From the NCBI RefSeq assembly GCF_027943255.1, contig NC_072892.1, positions 33,007,792-33,071,791 of the forward strand: 64,000 bases of DNA. The letters run 5' to 3'. Position numbers and translations under genes: made by a program. Positions within the stretch are counted from its first letter, which is position 1; each line of letters opens with the position of its first letter. The notes under the pieces are model-generated. The model made no database searches, was not told where the DNA came from, and saw only the letters and a list, made by a program, of their open reading frames with translations. This stretch comes from Anastrepha obliqua. Lineage: Eukaryota > Arthropoda > Insecta > Diptera > Tephritidae. Shown one piece after another: positions 47,455 to 58,935 of the stretch.

Positions 47455-47975
47455 TGGCCTCGGTAGTTTAGCGCAAGTGCACTAGTCTGCCATCCCGGAG
47501 GTAGAGGGTTCGTATACCACGTAAAGCACGGTCCTGGCACTTTTCCAAATTTACCCACTTTCCCTGTTTCTAAAAACAAAAAAAATCCTCCAATTCCATT
47601 CCCAAACCGCAAAAACTTATCCTTTCCATCCTTACTCCCGCACAATAGTCTGCGCATTAATTGCATTGTGGCTGCTAAAACAAGCAAGAAAACAGCGGGC
47701 GTCCGCGGTAATAGCGCAGACACACGAAATTTAGCGAAGTCCTCAACCATTTCTGCAATCCTTCTGCTAGAAATATGTGAGACACAGATGGCGCTCCAAG
47801 CAGTAAGAAGGCGTTGTTTCTAAGCAACGACAGGTGGGCATTCCCACTTAGGACTGGTAGCGGCAGGCTAATGACCTATTCTGCCAGAAATCAAAACAGA
47901 TTAACGAAACCAGCGCAAGACTGAGTCTTGTCGAGGTCCTATGCTCCCGAGAGTAGTGAACAAGGAAACAAAAAT
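47455..47975 (+). mobile_element. tRNA-derived SINE, family 2
   Basis: A box TAGCGCAAGTGC (47468 on) and B box GGTTCGTATACC (47508 on) imply a tRNA-type head. The body has no coding. The tail region (GGACTGGTAGCGGCAGGCTA, GCAAGACTGAGTCTTGTCGA, TATGCTCCCGAGAG, GTGAACAAGGAA) recurs at 58803-58935. It abuts the R1-like element. Confidence 0.82.
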
Positions 47976-48093
47976 TTATCTTAGTGCTCTCAAGTATTAA
48001 CAATTAACTTATGCTTTCTTAACCGCCTCTTGAGCGGTTACTGTTTGTAGATACCACAGATAGGTAGATAAAATGTAAGTTTAGCATCCTTAC

Positions 48094-48163
48094 CTTGTAT
48101 GTCATCGAATTTCAGCCGCTCGTCTGTCCACTGCTCGCGGAAGGTCAACTGCACGCTGTATTC
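48094..48163 (-). CDS. GluClalpha: GluClalpha exon, extracellular domain (EYSVQLTFREQW)
   Basis: This 70-nt exon begins in phase 0 with EYSVQLTFREQW and ends ..FDDIQ plus one base. The minus-strand acceptor is TGTGCAG and the donor is G|GTAAGG. It encodes part of the ligand-binding beta-sandwich and is nearly invariant among insect GluCl subunits. In Drosophila it follows the alternatively spliced exon 3. The split glycine codon is completed by the next exon at 43461. It is the most 5' exon that I can place. Confidence 0.95.
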
Positions 48164-50079
48164 CTGCACACCCACACACACGAAAACGTCGATTAGTAAA
48201 GCTCATCGTAACATAAAAATCGGTTTAATTTATAATTACTAAATGATGATTATGTTTTACTAAACTACAATGGATTTTCTCATTATCTAATGCGCTCGTT
48301 CGAATTATTTTTTCAGGTAAATAATTTGCAAGGGTGAAATGGGTCGATTGCAATTTTGCACAATAAAATTTTCATGATTCGAATGGGTGCTACAAATTTC
48401 ATGTCGAATATTTCGTAATATTCCAAAATTTCCATATTGGTAATTCTAAAAATTGTACGAATTTTTAAAAGAATGAGAATATATTTTTTGGAAATTTGGA
48501 AATTTTGCGTAACAGTTTCGTGTATTTTTTCGTTTTTGGTTTTGATTTTTGTTGGTAAATGCAAGTATTTGGTCGATTGTTTAACGATTGGGTTACGAAT
48601 TGATTTGAATTGAAGTAGCGACTAATTCAAATGGTGGTGGATGGGCGTAATATTTGGTTTACTTTTATGTTTAGTTCTTTTTGTTTTTAATTTATATTTT
48701 GCTTTTGCTTGGGTATGTTTTCGATATGTGCCATTATGCGTGGTTTTCATTGACCTTGAATTTTGTTTGTTTGGATTTTTTTTTTTGTTTTTTGGGTTCT
48801 TCGATCTGATTCGGGTTTAGCCTCTTCTGAATCGGTTATGATGATTTAGTGTAAGCAATTTTTCGCATAAAAACGGTTTGTTCAAGCATTGAAAGAATAT
48901 GTCAAGCTAGTAAACGATAACGTCAGGCAAGGTATGTATGTAAATGGGTGAATGCAACATCAAAAGCGAATGCGAAAAGCGAAAGCGAAAACGAGTAGCA
49001 GATTTATGGGTTAGTACGAGTATAAAATTGCAAATCGTCATGCAGCTGGTTAAGCGATGGAATTCAAAAATTTCAAGCGAAACATTCAACAGCCGCATAC
49101 TCCATACAAAGCATTGCAGTAATAATAGACATCGATATAATTATATATATTTTCATATGTAGGTATGTATGTATGTGAATAAGTATTAAATATAGAAAAA
49201 TAACTCTTATCAAATATAGCGATAAAGACATCGAAACGACAGCTATTTGATATTTAAATAGAATATAAATAATATAGAGTTTTAAATAACTTATCGAAAG
49301 CGATGCACAGGCAATAAAGCATATCCTCTAAATATGGCAAGCTTACGTTCATATTATATATAATTTTGTATAGATTTTAAACTAATATAATAAACATTAA
49401 ACAAAATCGTAGAGAAATTTCTATGTGGCTTTAAAAATTGTGTCTTAATAAATTCTTAAAAAAGAATTGTGCACGTAACAAATATGGCGATGAGCCAAAA
49501 TCAACACAAGTTGCAACATTTTTTCAGCGGTCGAAATTTTTCTTGGATTTTTCTAAATCGAATCTATTAAAGGTTATATCAGTACACCAGCTGACCTTTT
49601 TTATTTTTTTCTTTCGTCGTGCAGAGAACGATAATGATCATTAAGATTCTCTGCGCCATGTACGTTAGAATGCCAGCACAAAATGAAATGACGAAAGCCC
49701 TTTGATTCGCACCATCATCGCATGTTTTAGCCCCAACTGTATGGCGGCTGTTCAACATAGTCCGCCTTTTCATTTTCTTTTCTACTTTCATTTGTCGTGA
49801 AATTCAAACATACAAAACTTTGTTGTGGGTCTAGTGCCACCACCTCAATGAACCCGACTTGGTTTTATAATTTTGTGCTTCAAACGAAAAAAAAAAAACA
49901 AAATACGATTTTGACAATTTTTCGAAATTCGAATTTTTTCCAACTTAGAGTATGAACACATGACGACGGCACTTCAAGACGAAATGACAGAAAATTTTGG
50001 TTTGTTTTTGACAATTACTCTCTATGAAATAGGGAAATATGGAAAACTACAAAAACTTTCGATAGAAAAGTAAAAAATA

Positions 50080-50700
50080 TTTGAATAATTGCTTATAAAT
50101 CCCACAAATAATGGAAATTTCTAAAATTACTTGTGACTCCCGCAAATAATGGGTTTTATAGTATTTAAAACTTAAAATAAGTAAAGAACATCATCGTTAA
50201 AAACTGAGTAAAAAATAAAAACCCAGCTTATGCAGGAAAAATGAAAAAATGTCTGTACATTAAAAAATTTTCGAACTTCGAAAAAATTAAAAATATTTCA
50301 GTAATTGCTTATAAGTCCCACATATAAAAGGTAAAGAACATCGTCATTAATAACTGAGTAAAAAATAAAATCCCAGCTTATGCAGGGAAAATGAAAAAAA
50401 AAATGTCTGTATATTAAAAAATTTTCGAACTTCGAAAAAAATATTTCAATAAATACTTATAAATCCCACATATAACGGATTTTAAAAAAATGAATACTTT
50501 AAACGAGGAAAATGAAAAAAGCTGCAAGCTGGAAAGGAATTCGAACTTCGAAAAAAATTAAAAATTGCTTATAACTCCCACAAATATTGAATTTTATAAT
50601 ACTTTAATACAATATACAATATATTTTAAACCAGGAAAAAGGAAATAGCTGCAAGTTGGAAAAAAATCCGAACTTCGAAAAATTGTCAAAACTGTCTTTT
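50080..50700. repeat. Decayed tandem repeat, ~110-180 bp unit
   Basis: Five or so copies of AACTTCGAAAAAAATTAAAA...TTGCTTATAA(A/G)TCCCACA(A/T)ATAA, each followed by GTAAAGAACATC/ACTGAGTAAAAAATAAAA and GCAGGAAAAATGAAAAA variants. Unit length differs among copies. No coding. Confidence 0.8.
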
Positions 50701-51084
50701 CATTTATTCGTGTGAGGTAAAAGGCGATAAAACCAAAGAAAACGTTTCTCCGTCGAAAAAATGTTGATGCACTTCACAAATTTTGGCCCAAATAAATAAA
50801 AAAATGTATGCGATATTGTTCTCATATAAATAGTCATCTAAATTTAAGTATGAATTATTAAAATTACCTTGCAGTTTTCTATTTTCAGTTATAATTAATT
50901 TCGGAAAACTAACATGCATGGAATGATGATATATTGTTTTCTGTCCTCTATATCATTTACATATATTTAAATATATTGGCCCGTAGTCATAGCCTAAGGT
51001 TAAGCCCATTTTAGTTAAAACCAAATTATAATTCTAATCAATTTATTAAATGAAAGATATGTTAAATCTAGCTTCTCATGGTGA

Positions 51085-51175
51085 AAAACATGAGAAGGTG
51101 TGGTTAATATCAGACCGTTAACCGGCTCTCAGCGAATTTGAAAGAATCACGTGATTGGCTGACGCGATTGGGATG
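51085..51175 (+). repeat. Dispersed repeat B, copy 2
   Basis: AGACCGTTAACCGGCTCTCAG, GCGAATTTGAAAGAATC and GATTGGCTGACG; near-identical to 54590-54680. Confidence 0.75.
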
Positions 51176-51685
51176 ATGAGAAAAACCGAGATGGTGTTGT
51201 TGAAATATGAAAAAATCAACAGAGCCTCCACTGGTGTTACTTCGTTACGTCCGAAGTTACTCCACAATTTTGCACGGCGCACCAAATGCAAAGCATAACA
51301 TAGGGCGTTCTCTGATATTACCACTTTGAAAGTGTTCGTATCACCCACAGCTCATTCTTCTACGAATTACAGACTCATCGTAGGTAAATATGAAAGGGTC
51401 ATCAAAAAGCCTCAGACGTGGAATTCTTCCGAGGGAAGTTGAAAATCAAGAGTAGTGAATATTTGCCACAAAACTCACTGAGAATAAATTTGTGAAGAAA
51501 CACAAGGTCTCCAAATCCGTATGGTCGTTACGTTCATAAATGTCAAAACTTGTTGAAAAATATTTCATGAGTGTCAGAGAGACAATACGACGGACCCATC
51601 TGGCAACCCTGTTACTTTTGACAAACACGTCAGATCGCTTAATGACATACCGCGTTGGAAGCGTCAGTCCAAGCAGATTTTTACC

Positions 51686-52090
51686 ATGGAACAGTACACG
51701 CCACGCGAGCGCTCCCAAATTGTTGAAATTTACATTCAACAAAAGAAGTCAATTGTGAAAACTCAACGTGCGTATAAAAAATTAAATAATGTGACAAGTG
51801 CGCCTTCTAAGAACATCATTAAACGTTTGTACGAAAGATTTTCGACTGGTGATGCTCTTTCTAATCCAAAGAGGCCAAATCAAAACCGACCAAGGCGTCG
51901 CCAAGGACATCGCGAAATTGCCGTTCTCAGCAGTTGGGCACTGCTCGGACTACTTTATAACGAATTATCCGCATTGGTTTGCATTTATTCCCGTGTAAGA
52001 TTCAATTGACGCAAAGATTGTTGCCTGCGGACAAGCCTCGTCGATTGGAAAGGGCCCAAAGAGTCATCGAAATCCGTCGGGTCCGTCGAA
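51686..52090 (+). pseudogene. DD41D-type mariner N-terminal fragment
   Basis: Starts MEQYTPRERSQIVEIYIQQK, NVTSAPSKNIIKRLYERFST, NRPRRRQG, the paired helix-turn-helix, then a shift and IQLTQRLLPADKPRRLERAQ, RVIE, the linker to the catalytic core. The frame ends at a junction where another mariner sequence begins. The element termini were not found. Confidence 0.72.
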
Positions 52091-52214
52091 TATGGGCCAC
52101 CCTGTACTATTTGCTCCTAGCGAGGTTATATTTACTTAGTAGAATTCTTTTGGAAGAACACATACCAAGTTTTAACCAGATCGGTATATTTCTTTGTGTT
52201 TGGCATTCGATTGA

Positions 52215-52540
52215 ATCGAGGAAGTCGAATGATTTTCTTCTTCCATCACGACAACGCACCAGTTGACGTCTCAGCAGTTGTGGTCGCAAAATTAATGGAA
52301 ATAGCGGACCACTGGTTTCACATTCCCCCTTTTTCCAGACTTGGCATCCTCAGATTCCTCGGCCTAATATTTGTTCCCCAATTTGAAGAAATGACTGCCG
52401 GGAAAAATATTTTATTCAAACGAGGAGGTGATTGCAGAAACGAATGGTAATTTGTTAGACTTGGACAAATCCTATTATTCGGAAGGGTTCAACGAACTAG
52501 AACAGCGTTGGATGAAATTAATTTTATTTTTATTTTTATT
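52215..52540 (+). pseudogene. Mariner (DD34D type) C-terminal fragment
   Basis: Reads FFHHDNAPVDVSAVVVAKLM, DHWFHIPPFSRLGI, then LDLDKSYYSEGFNELEQRWM. It is related to the element at 61407-62283. The second catalytic Asp is present (HHDNAP); the third is lost by frameshift. The fused layout next to 51686-52090 and 52648-53015 shows at least three mariner events here. Confidence 0.75.
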
Positions 52541-52647
52541 TTTGCGCGCACTTTTCAAACGACCCTCGAAGTTCTGTATATTTCGACTAGAGCCAGCCAT
52601 CGGAAAACGACTGAAGTGAAACATTTAATAGAGTGCTATTTTTTCTA

Positions 52648-53015
52648 AAGGGTGGTTAAATTTCAAGGGCCGATGCCGAATGTGAACCACACCTAAACGT
52701 CAACGACACCGTTGGACATCTTTCTTTGGGGTTATTTGAAAGAAAAGATGTACGTCGATAAGCCAGCAACAATTCAAGAGCTAAATGATGAGATATTTTG
52801 GCACATTAACGGCATAGAACCTCAATTATGCCTCAGCGTCATCGAAAATTTGGACCTGGACCATCGGATGGAGGTGTGCCGCCGAGGCCAATATTTTATT
52901 CTACACGGAATTGAGCCACACCAATATTATCATAATAAAGAGAAATGATAATAATTTCCTAAAAAAATTGTATTTTGTTTAAAATCAACACCGGCCCTTG
53001 AAACTTAACTACCCT
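52648..53015 (+). mobile_element. DD41D mariner deletion derivative, 368 bp
   Basis: TA on both sides (52646-52647, 53016-53017). Left terminus AAGGGTGGTTAAATTTCAAGG, right terminus (inverted) AGGGTAGTTAAGTTTCAAGG. Only the C-terminal coding remains: LDIFLWGYLKEKMYVDKPAT, IQELNDEIFWHINGIEPQL, CLSVIENLDLDHRMEVCRRG. N-terminus and catalytic core are deleted. Termini differ from those at 37495-37808, so it is a different family. Confidence 0.9.
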
Positions 53016-53129
53016 TATATAAAAAGCCTGCGCTGCCTTTCAATTCTCTTGCAAAATATTTTTTATAAAAATATATTATATTTCAATGAATTTTGGTACA
53101 ACGAAATGCAAGTTTCAAGTGTCTTCGAA

Positions 53130-53515
53130 GCCGTGTTGATTTTTAGCAATTTTTTGTTGACAGTGCAAGGATTTCGCTTCCATATAAAAAATTCGAGCAA
53201 TTTGTGCGGAAGAACAGGCTTGACACCTCAGTGAAAATAAATTGTCAAAAAGTAACGGTATTTTGTAGATGCTTGAAACTTTCACTTTATTAAACTAAAA
53301 TTCATTGACTTATAAAACTGCATACTCAGAGAAATTCTAAAAATTCTGGTTTACAAATTTAAAATTGAAAGTGAAATTTTGAAAAATTTTGGACACAATT
53401 TTAAACTTTGTACGGTTTTTATTGTAGGTTGTACCATATTTCTTATAAAAAATTTTTGTGAAAGTTTATAAAATTATAAATTATTTTATAATATTTTGCT
53501 ACGAGGTGTGTATGA
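53130..53515 (+). repeat. Dispersed repeat C, copy
   Basis: TATAAAAAATTCGAGCAATTTG, TTGTCAAAAAGTAACGGTAT and AAACTGCATACTCAGAGAAA align with 45740-46206. Ends TTTGCTACGAGGTGTG. Confidence 0.75.
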
Positions 53516-54589
53516 GAAGAAATCGCAGAGTTACGATAAAATAGTGGTTAAGGCAAATATAAATTCTACCAAATATAATTTTGATTTGTGAATGCTTCTA
53601 ATAATTCTGCCGGTGTTTCATTTTAAAGTTTTAATATTTGAAAGGTAATTTTTCGGAGCAAAATAGATATATTAATAACAAGTGTTACTATTTCCTCGTA
53701 GAAGTAGAAAATTGAAAATAAAAAAATTGGTCCGCAGTCATTCAAAAAAAGTATGAAAAAAATATTTACTGAGGCGTTTAAACGTCAGCACAATACTCTT
53801 GTCCGCTGAAGAGTAAAATATAGACCTTATAAATCTTTGACCCATTCTTCTTCTCGATTGGCTTACTGATTGAATCTAAAACAGCCTAAATTTAAATTTA
53901 AGCATCAGACTGCTGCTAGTTGAGTAGAAAAATCAAGTGAAGTAAAATTGTTCTTCAGCTGAACTACGATATTAGCAATAAATATTGAAACAAACAAGTT
54001 TTGTGGACTTATAATTACTACTGGTTTTTATTCGAAATACATGAAAATAAAACTACAGTTTGAAAATAGTGAACCAAAATAAATTTTACAAATTAATTAT
54101 AGTGAACTGATATTAGTAAACAAATTAAAAGAGAGGTGAAGCTGTCAACCTGAATTCTAATTCTATTGATTTTCTACCTGTAAAATTAATGTATTAAAAA
54201 AGGTGGACCATTGTTTATACGTATATTTGTTTTTTTGGAAAGTTCATGTCATTTTGAATCTGTCAGCTATCGTTCAAAAAAAGGTCTAAATTCTGTAGTC
54301 TAACTACGCGTTGAATCACTATTACGAACTAGATCACTTTTCGGTTGAAAAAAATTACGGAATATTAAAATTTGCACACTCGTAGGTAAACATCGGGTAG
54401 AAATTGGAATGCTAATTGACCACAAAAGCTATCCTCGTGTTTGTCCGGTCCTTAGCTGAACGGACCAAATATTTTTGTTGCTGTTGCCGACAATGCGTGT
54501 GTGTCTGTGTACCCTAACTACTCGGCAAAAATTACAGTTTATGAACTTTGATGGAGAAAGTTACACGAGAAAGTACGAGCGCATGGTGA

Positions 54590-54680
54590 AAATAATTTAG
54601 AAGATGTGGCCAAGATCAGACCGTTGACTGGCTCTCAGCGAATTTGAAAGAAGCAGCTGATTGGTTGGCGTAACAGGGGT
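54590..54680 (+). repeat. Dispersed repeat B, copy 3
   Basis: AGAAGATGTGGCCAAGATCAG, then CTCTCAGCGAATTTGAAAGAA and GATTGGTTGGCG. Same orientation and end points as 51085-51175. Confidence 0.75.
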
Positions 54681-57202
54681 CATGACATGACAACATGGCG
54701 TATATCTTAGCTATTAAATATTATTCATATAAGACTGAGGAGAAATCTGCATAAACACCTCGGCTTATTGACTTATATAGTTAATTTTAGACAGAAATTG
54801 GAGGAAAATTGGAATTGACTCCGACATCGTTTCTCTATATAGGATTTTATAGACCCGTAAATTGACAAGAATTTTGTTAAAAAGTGTCCTTTACGAAAGA
54901 AGTGTACGAGTATTTGTATCACGGCCGCTAAGTGAGCAATCGAAATGTTGGTATTTGGGTATCGGAAACTCCAAGTGCGGACTAATTTGTTGGTGTTCAT
55001 AACAGCATTAAGGTCAACAGAGAGCGCTGAGGAGACATATTAGTAATTTGTTTTTTTGCAAACCTATTACAAATTTGGATGCGAGCGAGCCTTTTTTCGA
55101 GCAAAATGGCGACTACGTGCCAAATTTTAGTCATGTCAGTTGGTTCCCATGGAAGTACGATTTGAAATTTTTGGAATATTCTTCGCAACATTCACTCTTT
55201 CTAGTGAACCAAGCATCATTAAAAGTGGTTGAAAGTTATTTTAAGGAGTTACATGGGGGTCGTCGGGTAAGAAAAGGCCTATTTAAATTTTTTTTTTTAT
55301 GTAAAAAATTATTTATTTAATATAATTCAAACTTTTTTCTGTCTTATAGACACATATTTAAAGAATAATTTCTGAAATTTTCAATGATGTCATTTCCGGT
55401 GACCCCTCGAAAAAAAGGTGCGTCCGCGTTGTCAGCATAAGGATCATGTCAGGATCATCAAAAATGAAAAAATAAAATGAAGTGTTTTAGTCGAGACCAT
55501 AAGCTCGAGCTTGAACGAAGGAAAGAAAAAAAAGTAAAAATTGGAATTTTGGCAGACATTTTTCGAAAAAAATGAAAATTTCGGTCAAATTTGCTTAACA
55601 TTTTGTTTTTTTTAAATAGTTGTAATTAAAAAAAAAACCTTCATCCAAGCACGAGTAAATTGTATTTCGAACACCTGTGTCAAATTTCATTAAGATCGGT
55701 TGAGTAGTTTTCGAGAACATTTGACAACCGACTTTGAAAACACGGTTCCGAGAAAAACGCATTTAAAGTTTTGAGTAACAATAAAAGTGGCTTGTAGCGC
55801 ACACTTTCCAAAGGCGGTATCTCCGAAACTATTATTCGGATTGACTTGAAATTTTTAGAATAATATTCTTGAGATGTTGTAAAAATTAATAAGCCAAAAA
55901 AATCGATTTTTTGAACCCACGAAACCCATGTAACCCCTTAAAGCATTTAAAAAAACAAGAACTAGTCAATAGCTCAGTCTCTATAAACTCCAAAATTATT
56001 ACAAATATCTTTCTATAGCTGCGTTCTGCCTGACTGGTAAGGATTCCACTGTTGTCGGTTGCGCCGAAATTCAAACTTAAAAAATCTTACTAATTTTTAG
56101 AAAATATTTTATTGTTGAAGTCAATATCTTCCTTTTTACGCACAACAGCGTTAACAAATTTCCTCACTGCCTTATTGCCGCTTGTGAGCCAAATTGCTGG
56201 GATTTGTGGGTCGAGGTACCCTACTGGAGGTAAATCTCTAACTTCTATAAAGTAAAAAATATGTGAAGAACGGCACAAAAAAGCACCCTTATACAATAAT
56301 TCCATTCAGCTTTACCCACATGGTTCGGAACTAAGAAGAAAAGCTGGTACAGACAGCTTTTCAGAGCAACCAGAATAGAACACGTCGTTCCGCCTGCCAG
56401 ATCATTGTAAGTGCTGTATTTGAAGTATAACTTCGTATTGGCAGCGCAAGTGTGAAAGTTATCACAAGCAATGAAATCTGAAATTGATCGATTTTCTCCC
56501 AGTATAGCTAATCAACAGCGAAAAACAAGACCAGCTTGCCAAGGAGCATAAAGCAAATAATTTATAACATAACTGTTATAACAAGTTTTGGCGTTCATGT
56601 ATCCAAAAACCTTGCAAAGTAAGGGAAAGTGAGAAAGCAAAATTACATTTCATTTTGAGGGGAAGTTGCGAGTTTTTATTGTAGTCAGCCAAAACTTTAA
56701 TCAGTTGTACGAAAAATGTGCAAATTGTTACTGGCTTGTTTCATGTACTTGTTTTGATATTTTTCTCTTTGAGAGGGAATTCTCGGCAATTTTGTTACTG
56801 GCAAGTTACTGGGTAATTTTGGCATGAACCGATCTCATATCAAATATGGCAACGGCCGCCATTGAAGTACATTTGATACTTTTAACATTCTCGGGAGACA
56901 AAAGTCAAAGGTTTCTACAGATCATTTTGAGTTTGAAGTGTTGTGAATCTTTTAGATGACTGAATTTTCATACATCATTTCTCCTTATCATTATTGTAGA
57001 GACCAGCATTTGAGGAGAGTGAGGGAAAGACGTTGACGTGACAACTAGCGAGTAGGAATGAATTGATGTGTAGATGCGAGATGAGAGAGATAAGAGAGTG
57101 CGGAACGGAGCACGAGCGCGTAATAAACGAAAAGCCAATCATTGAGTTGTATTGCGAAATTGCGACTTTTATTTAACGGAAGAGGTCATATAAAAGGTGG
57201 AT

Positions 57203-58530
57203 TATTATTATTATTATTATTAGAAGGCCATTACGCACTGTGACCAGAGCTGATCTATTGTGAATGGCCTATTTTTGTAACCCTAGAGCTTTAGGCTTTT
57301 TAAAAATTTTAGCACATTTTTGGTTTTGTTGTTCCAAAGATTGCATGGAGATATTACGATAGAACCAAGGTGATGAAGTCTCTGTCTGCCCAACGCAGGA
57401 CATTCACAAAGCACATGTTCTGAGCTTTCTATGTCCATTTCGCAAAAGCGGCAAACATTGGTCTCAGATAGACCAATATTATTTAGATGATACCTCAGGC
57501 TGCAGTGACCTGTAAAATATCCTGTTAAAAGACGCAGATCTACTCTGCTTAGTGAGAGAAGCTTGTCAGATATTCCTTTGTTGGGACTTAGGAGTAGTTT
57601 GGCTTGACGCTGACCGGCACAGTTTAGCCAGTGTGCAGCAAATTTTCTTTCTTCCCATTTCCTAAGGAATTCATTAATGTGGCCTTTTGTGAGTCCACAG
57701 AAAGGCTCAGGACCAGTAAGTTGCATATTTGCTCCTTGTTTTGCAAGGTCATCAGCCATTTCATTTCCCTCATGTCCCTCATGTCCCGGAATCCAGCGCC
57801 TAGTGTTACTATGTTGAGGTTCCCTAACGTGTTGAGAAGGTTTAGGCAATCATTTACCAATTTAGAGGTGATAGTTGTTGATAGAAGGGCTTTTAGAGCC
57901 GCTTGGTTATCTGAAAGTATGTAGAGGTGAGTACCTCTAATTTTCCTGCTAAGGCATTCTCTCACACATATTTCAATGGCATGTATTTCTGCCTGGAATA
58001 TTGTTGGGTAGAGTCCCATCGGAATCGATTTTTTGAATTTAAGTCCATTGATTCCTGCCCCTGTTCTACCATTTTCCAATTTGGACCCATCAGTAAACCA
58101 TAGCTGGGAGCCAGGTTTGAAAGTGATAGAATTAGTTCTCCAGTCTGTGCGTTCATTAATTATAACTTGGAAGTTCCTGAAGAGTATTGATTTGGGTGAT
58201 AGTATATCATCTCTATGAAGAATGGGACTATGTAGGAAGTCTTCCAAGATCTTTAAATGTCCTTTCATATCCCCACTCTTAAGTTCAGATATACCTTTTA
58301 ATCTTAAGGCACTCGAGCGAACTTCCCTTTCAATCAAGATTGGAAGCGGTGGTATGTTTAGGAGCACACCCAATACATCCGTGGGACATGTTTCTATAGT
58401 CCCTGTAATACCAACACATATCATCAATAACCGGTGGGTTATTCCAATTATTATTTTATTCAGAAGCAACATGAAAGAACCAGTGCGCACGCTTCATGGA
58501 TTCAGAGTATTTCTCTGGGCCCCACATCCT
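57203..58530 (-). pseudogene. I-like non-LTR retrotransposon 3' half with TAA tail
   Basis: From high to low: thumb region (NKIIIGITHRLLMICVGITG), VLGVLLNIPPLPI, RNase H beginning QLWFTDGSKLENGRTGAGIN, FQAEIHAIEICVRECL, LYILSDNQAALKAL; after one frameshift WIPGHEGHEGNEMADDLAKQ, then LLTGYFTGHCSLRYHLNNIG and the knuckle CRFCEMDIESSEHVLCECP, ending KFLKSLKL-stop at 57283. The 3' end is (TAA)n on this strand (57203-57222), as in the Drosophila I factor. RNase H carries all visible acidic residues. Frames 57624-58490 and 57283-57849 overlap. Confidence 0.92.
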
Positions 58531-58802
58531 TAATAAAATTTTAGTATTTATCCTCCTTCTGCATGTGAATTTCCGTCACTCTCATGCCATCCTTTAGCCA
58601 GCCGCCATATTTTGGTAGCTGTCAAAAATTAGAAACTGTGAAGTTGCTAGAGAGAGAAGGAGAACATGCTACCTATACCTTACCGCTAGAAATAACTAAG
58701 AGAATTAGTTTAAACCAACATACGGACTCACTGAAGTGTTGGGACCCAGACACATATTTTGTAGGTTGCAGAGTGCTATACAATTCGTATTGGGTATGTT
58801 TC

Positions 58803-58935
58803 CCTATTTAGGACTGGTAGCGGCAGGCTAATCACCCACCCTGTCAGAAATCAAAATAGATTAACGAAATCAACGCAAGACTGAGTCTTGTCGAGGCCCT
58901 ATGCTCCCGAGAGGAGTGAACAAGGAAGAAAAAAA
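58803..58935 (+). repeat. SINE family 2, 3' fragment
   Basis: GGACTGGTAGCGGCAGGCTA, GATTAACGAAATCAACGCAA, GAGTCTTGTCGAGGCCC and CCGAGAGGAGTGAACAAGGA match 47865-47970 closely. The tRNA-like head is absent, as expected of a 5' truncation. It ends in AAGAAAAAAATG. Confidence 0.82.

Larger units (their letters stand above)
43462..48093 (-). other. GluClalpha intron, 4.6 kb
   Basis: Contains SINE, mariner, repeat C and R1-like non-LTR pieces. 43462-43917 is AT-rich with nothing recognised. Confidence 0.8.
10072..48163 (-). other. GluClalpha: GluClalpha locus, 3' eight coding exons
   Basis: Eight minus-strand exons join in phase to encode 370 residues of a glutamate-gated chloride channel alpha subunit, a pentameric Cys-loop receptor of neuronal and muscle plasma membranes and the target of avermectins. 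Exons are 70, 237, 135, 153, 165, 107, 125 and 121 nt; every junction has GT donor and AG acceptor, and split codons rebuild the residues expected in the fly protein. The Drosophila protein is about 450 residues from memory, so roughly 80-90 N-terminal residues (signal peptide, first strands, and the exon 3 position that is alternatively spliced in other insects) are missing from the window. Introns of 5-11.5 kb are filled with dead transposons. The coding sequence shows no breaks, so the gene is very probably functional. Confidence 0.96.

Noticed and set aside
47385..47750. 121-codon minus-strand frame
   Set aside because: Opposite strand of SINE family 2; no domain.
49579..49791. Minus-strand 70-codon frame with a hydrophobic C-terminal segment and an imperfect palindrome (49622-49652)
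   Set aside because: Short, no start context or homology; I could not separate it from chance.
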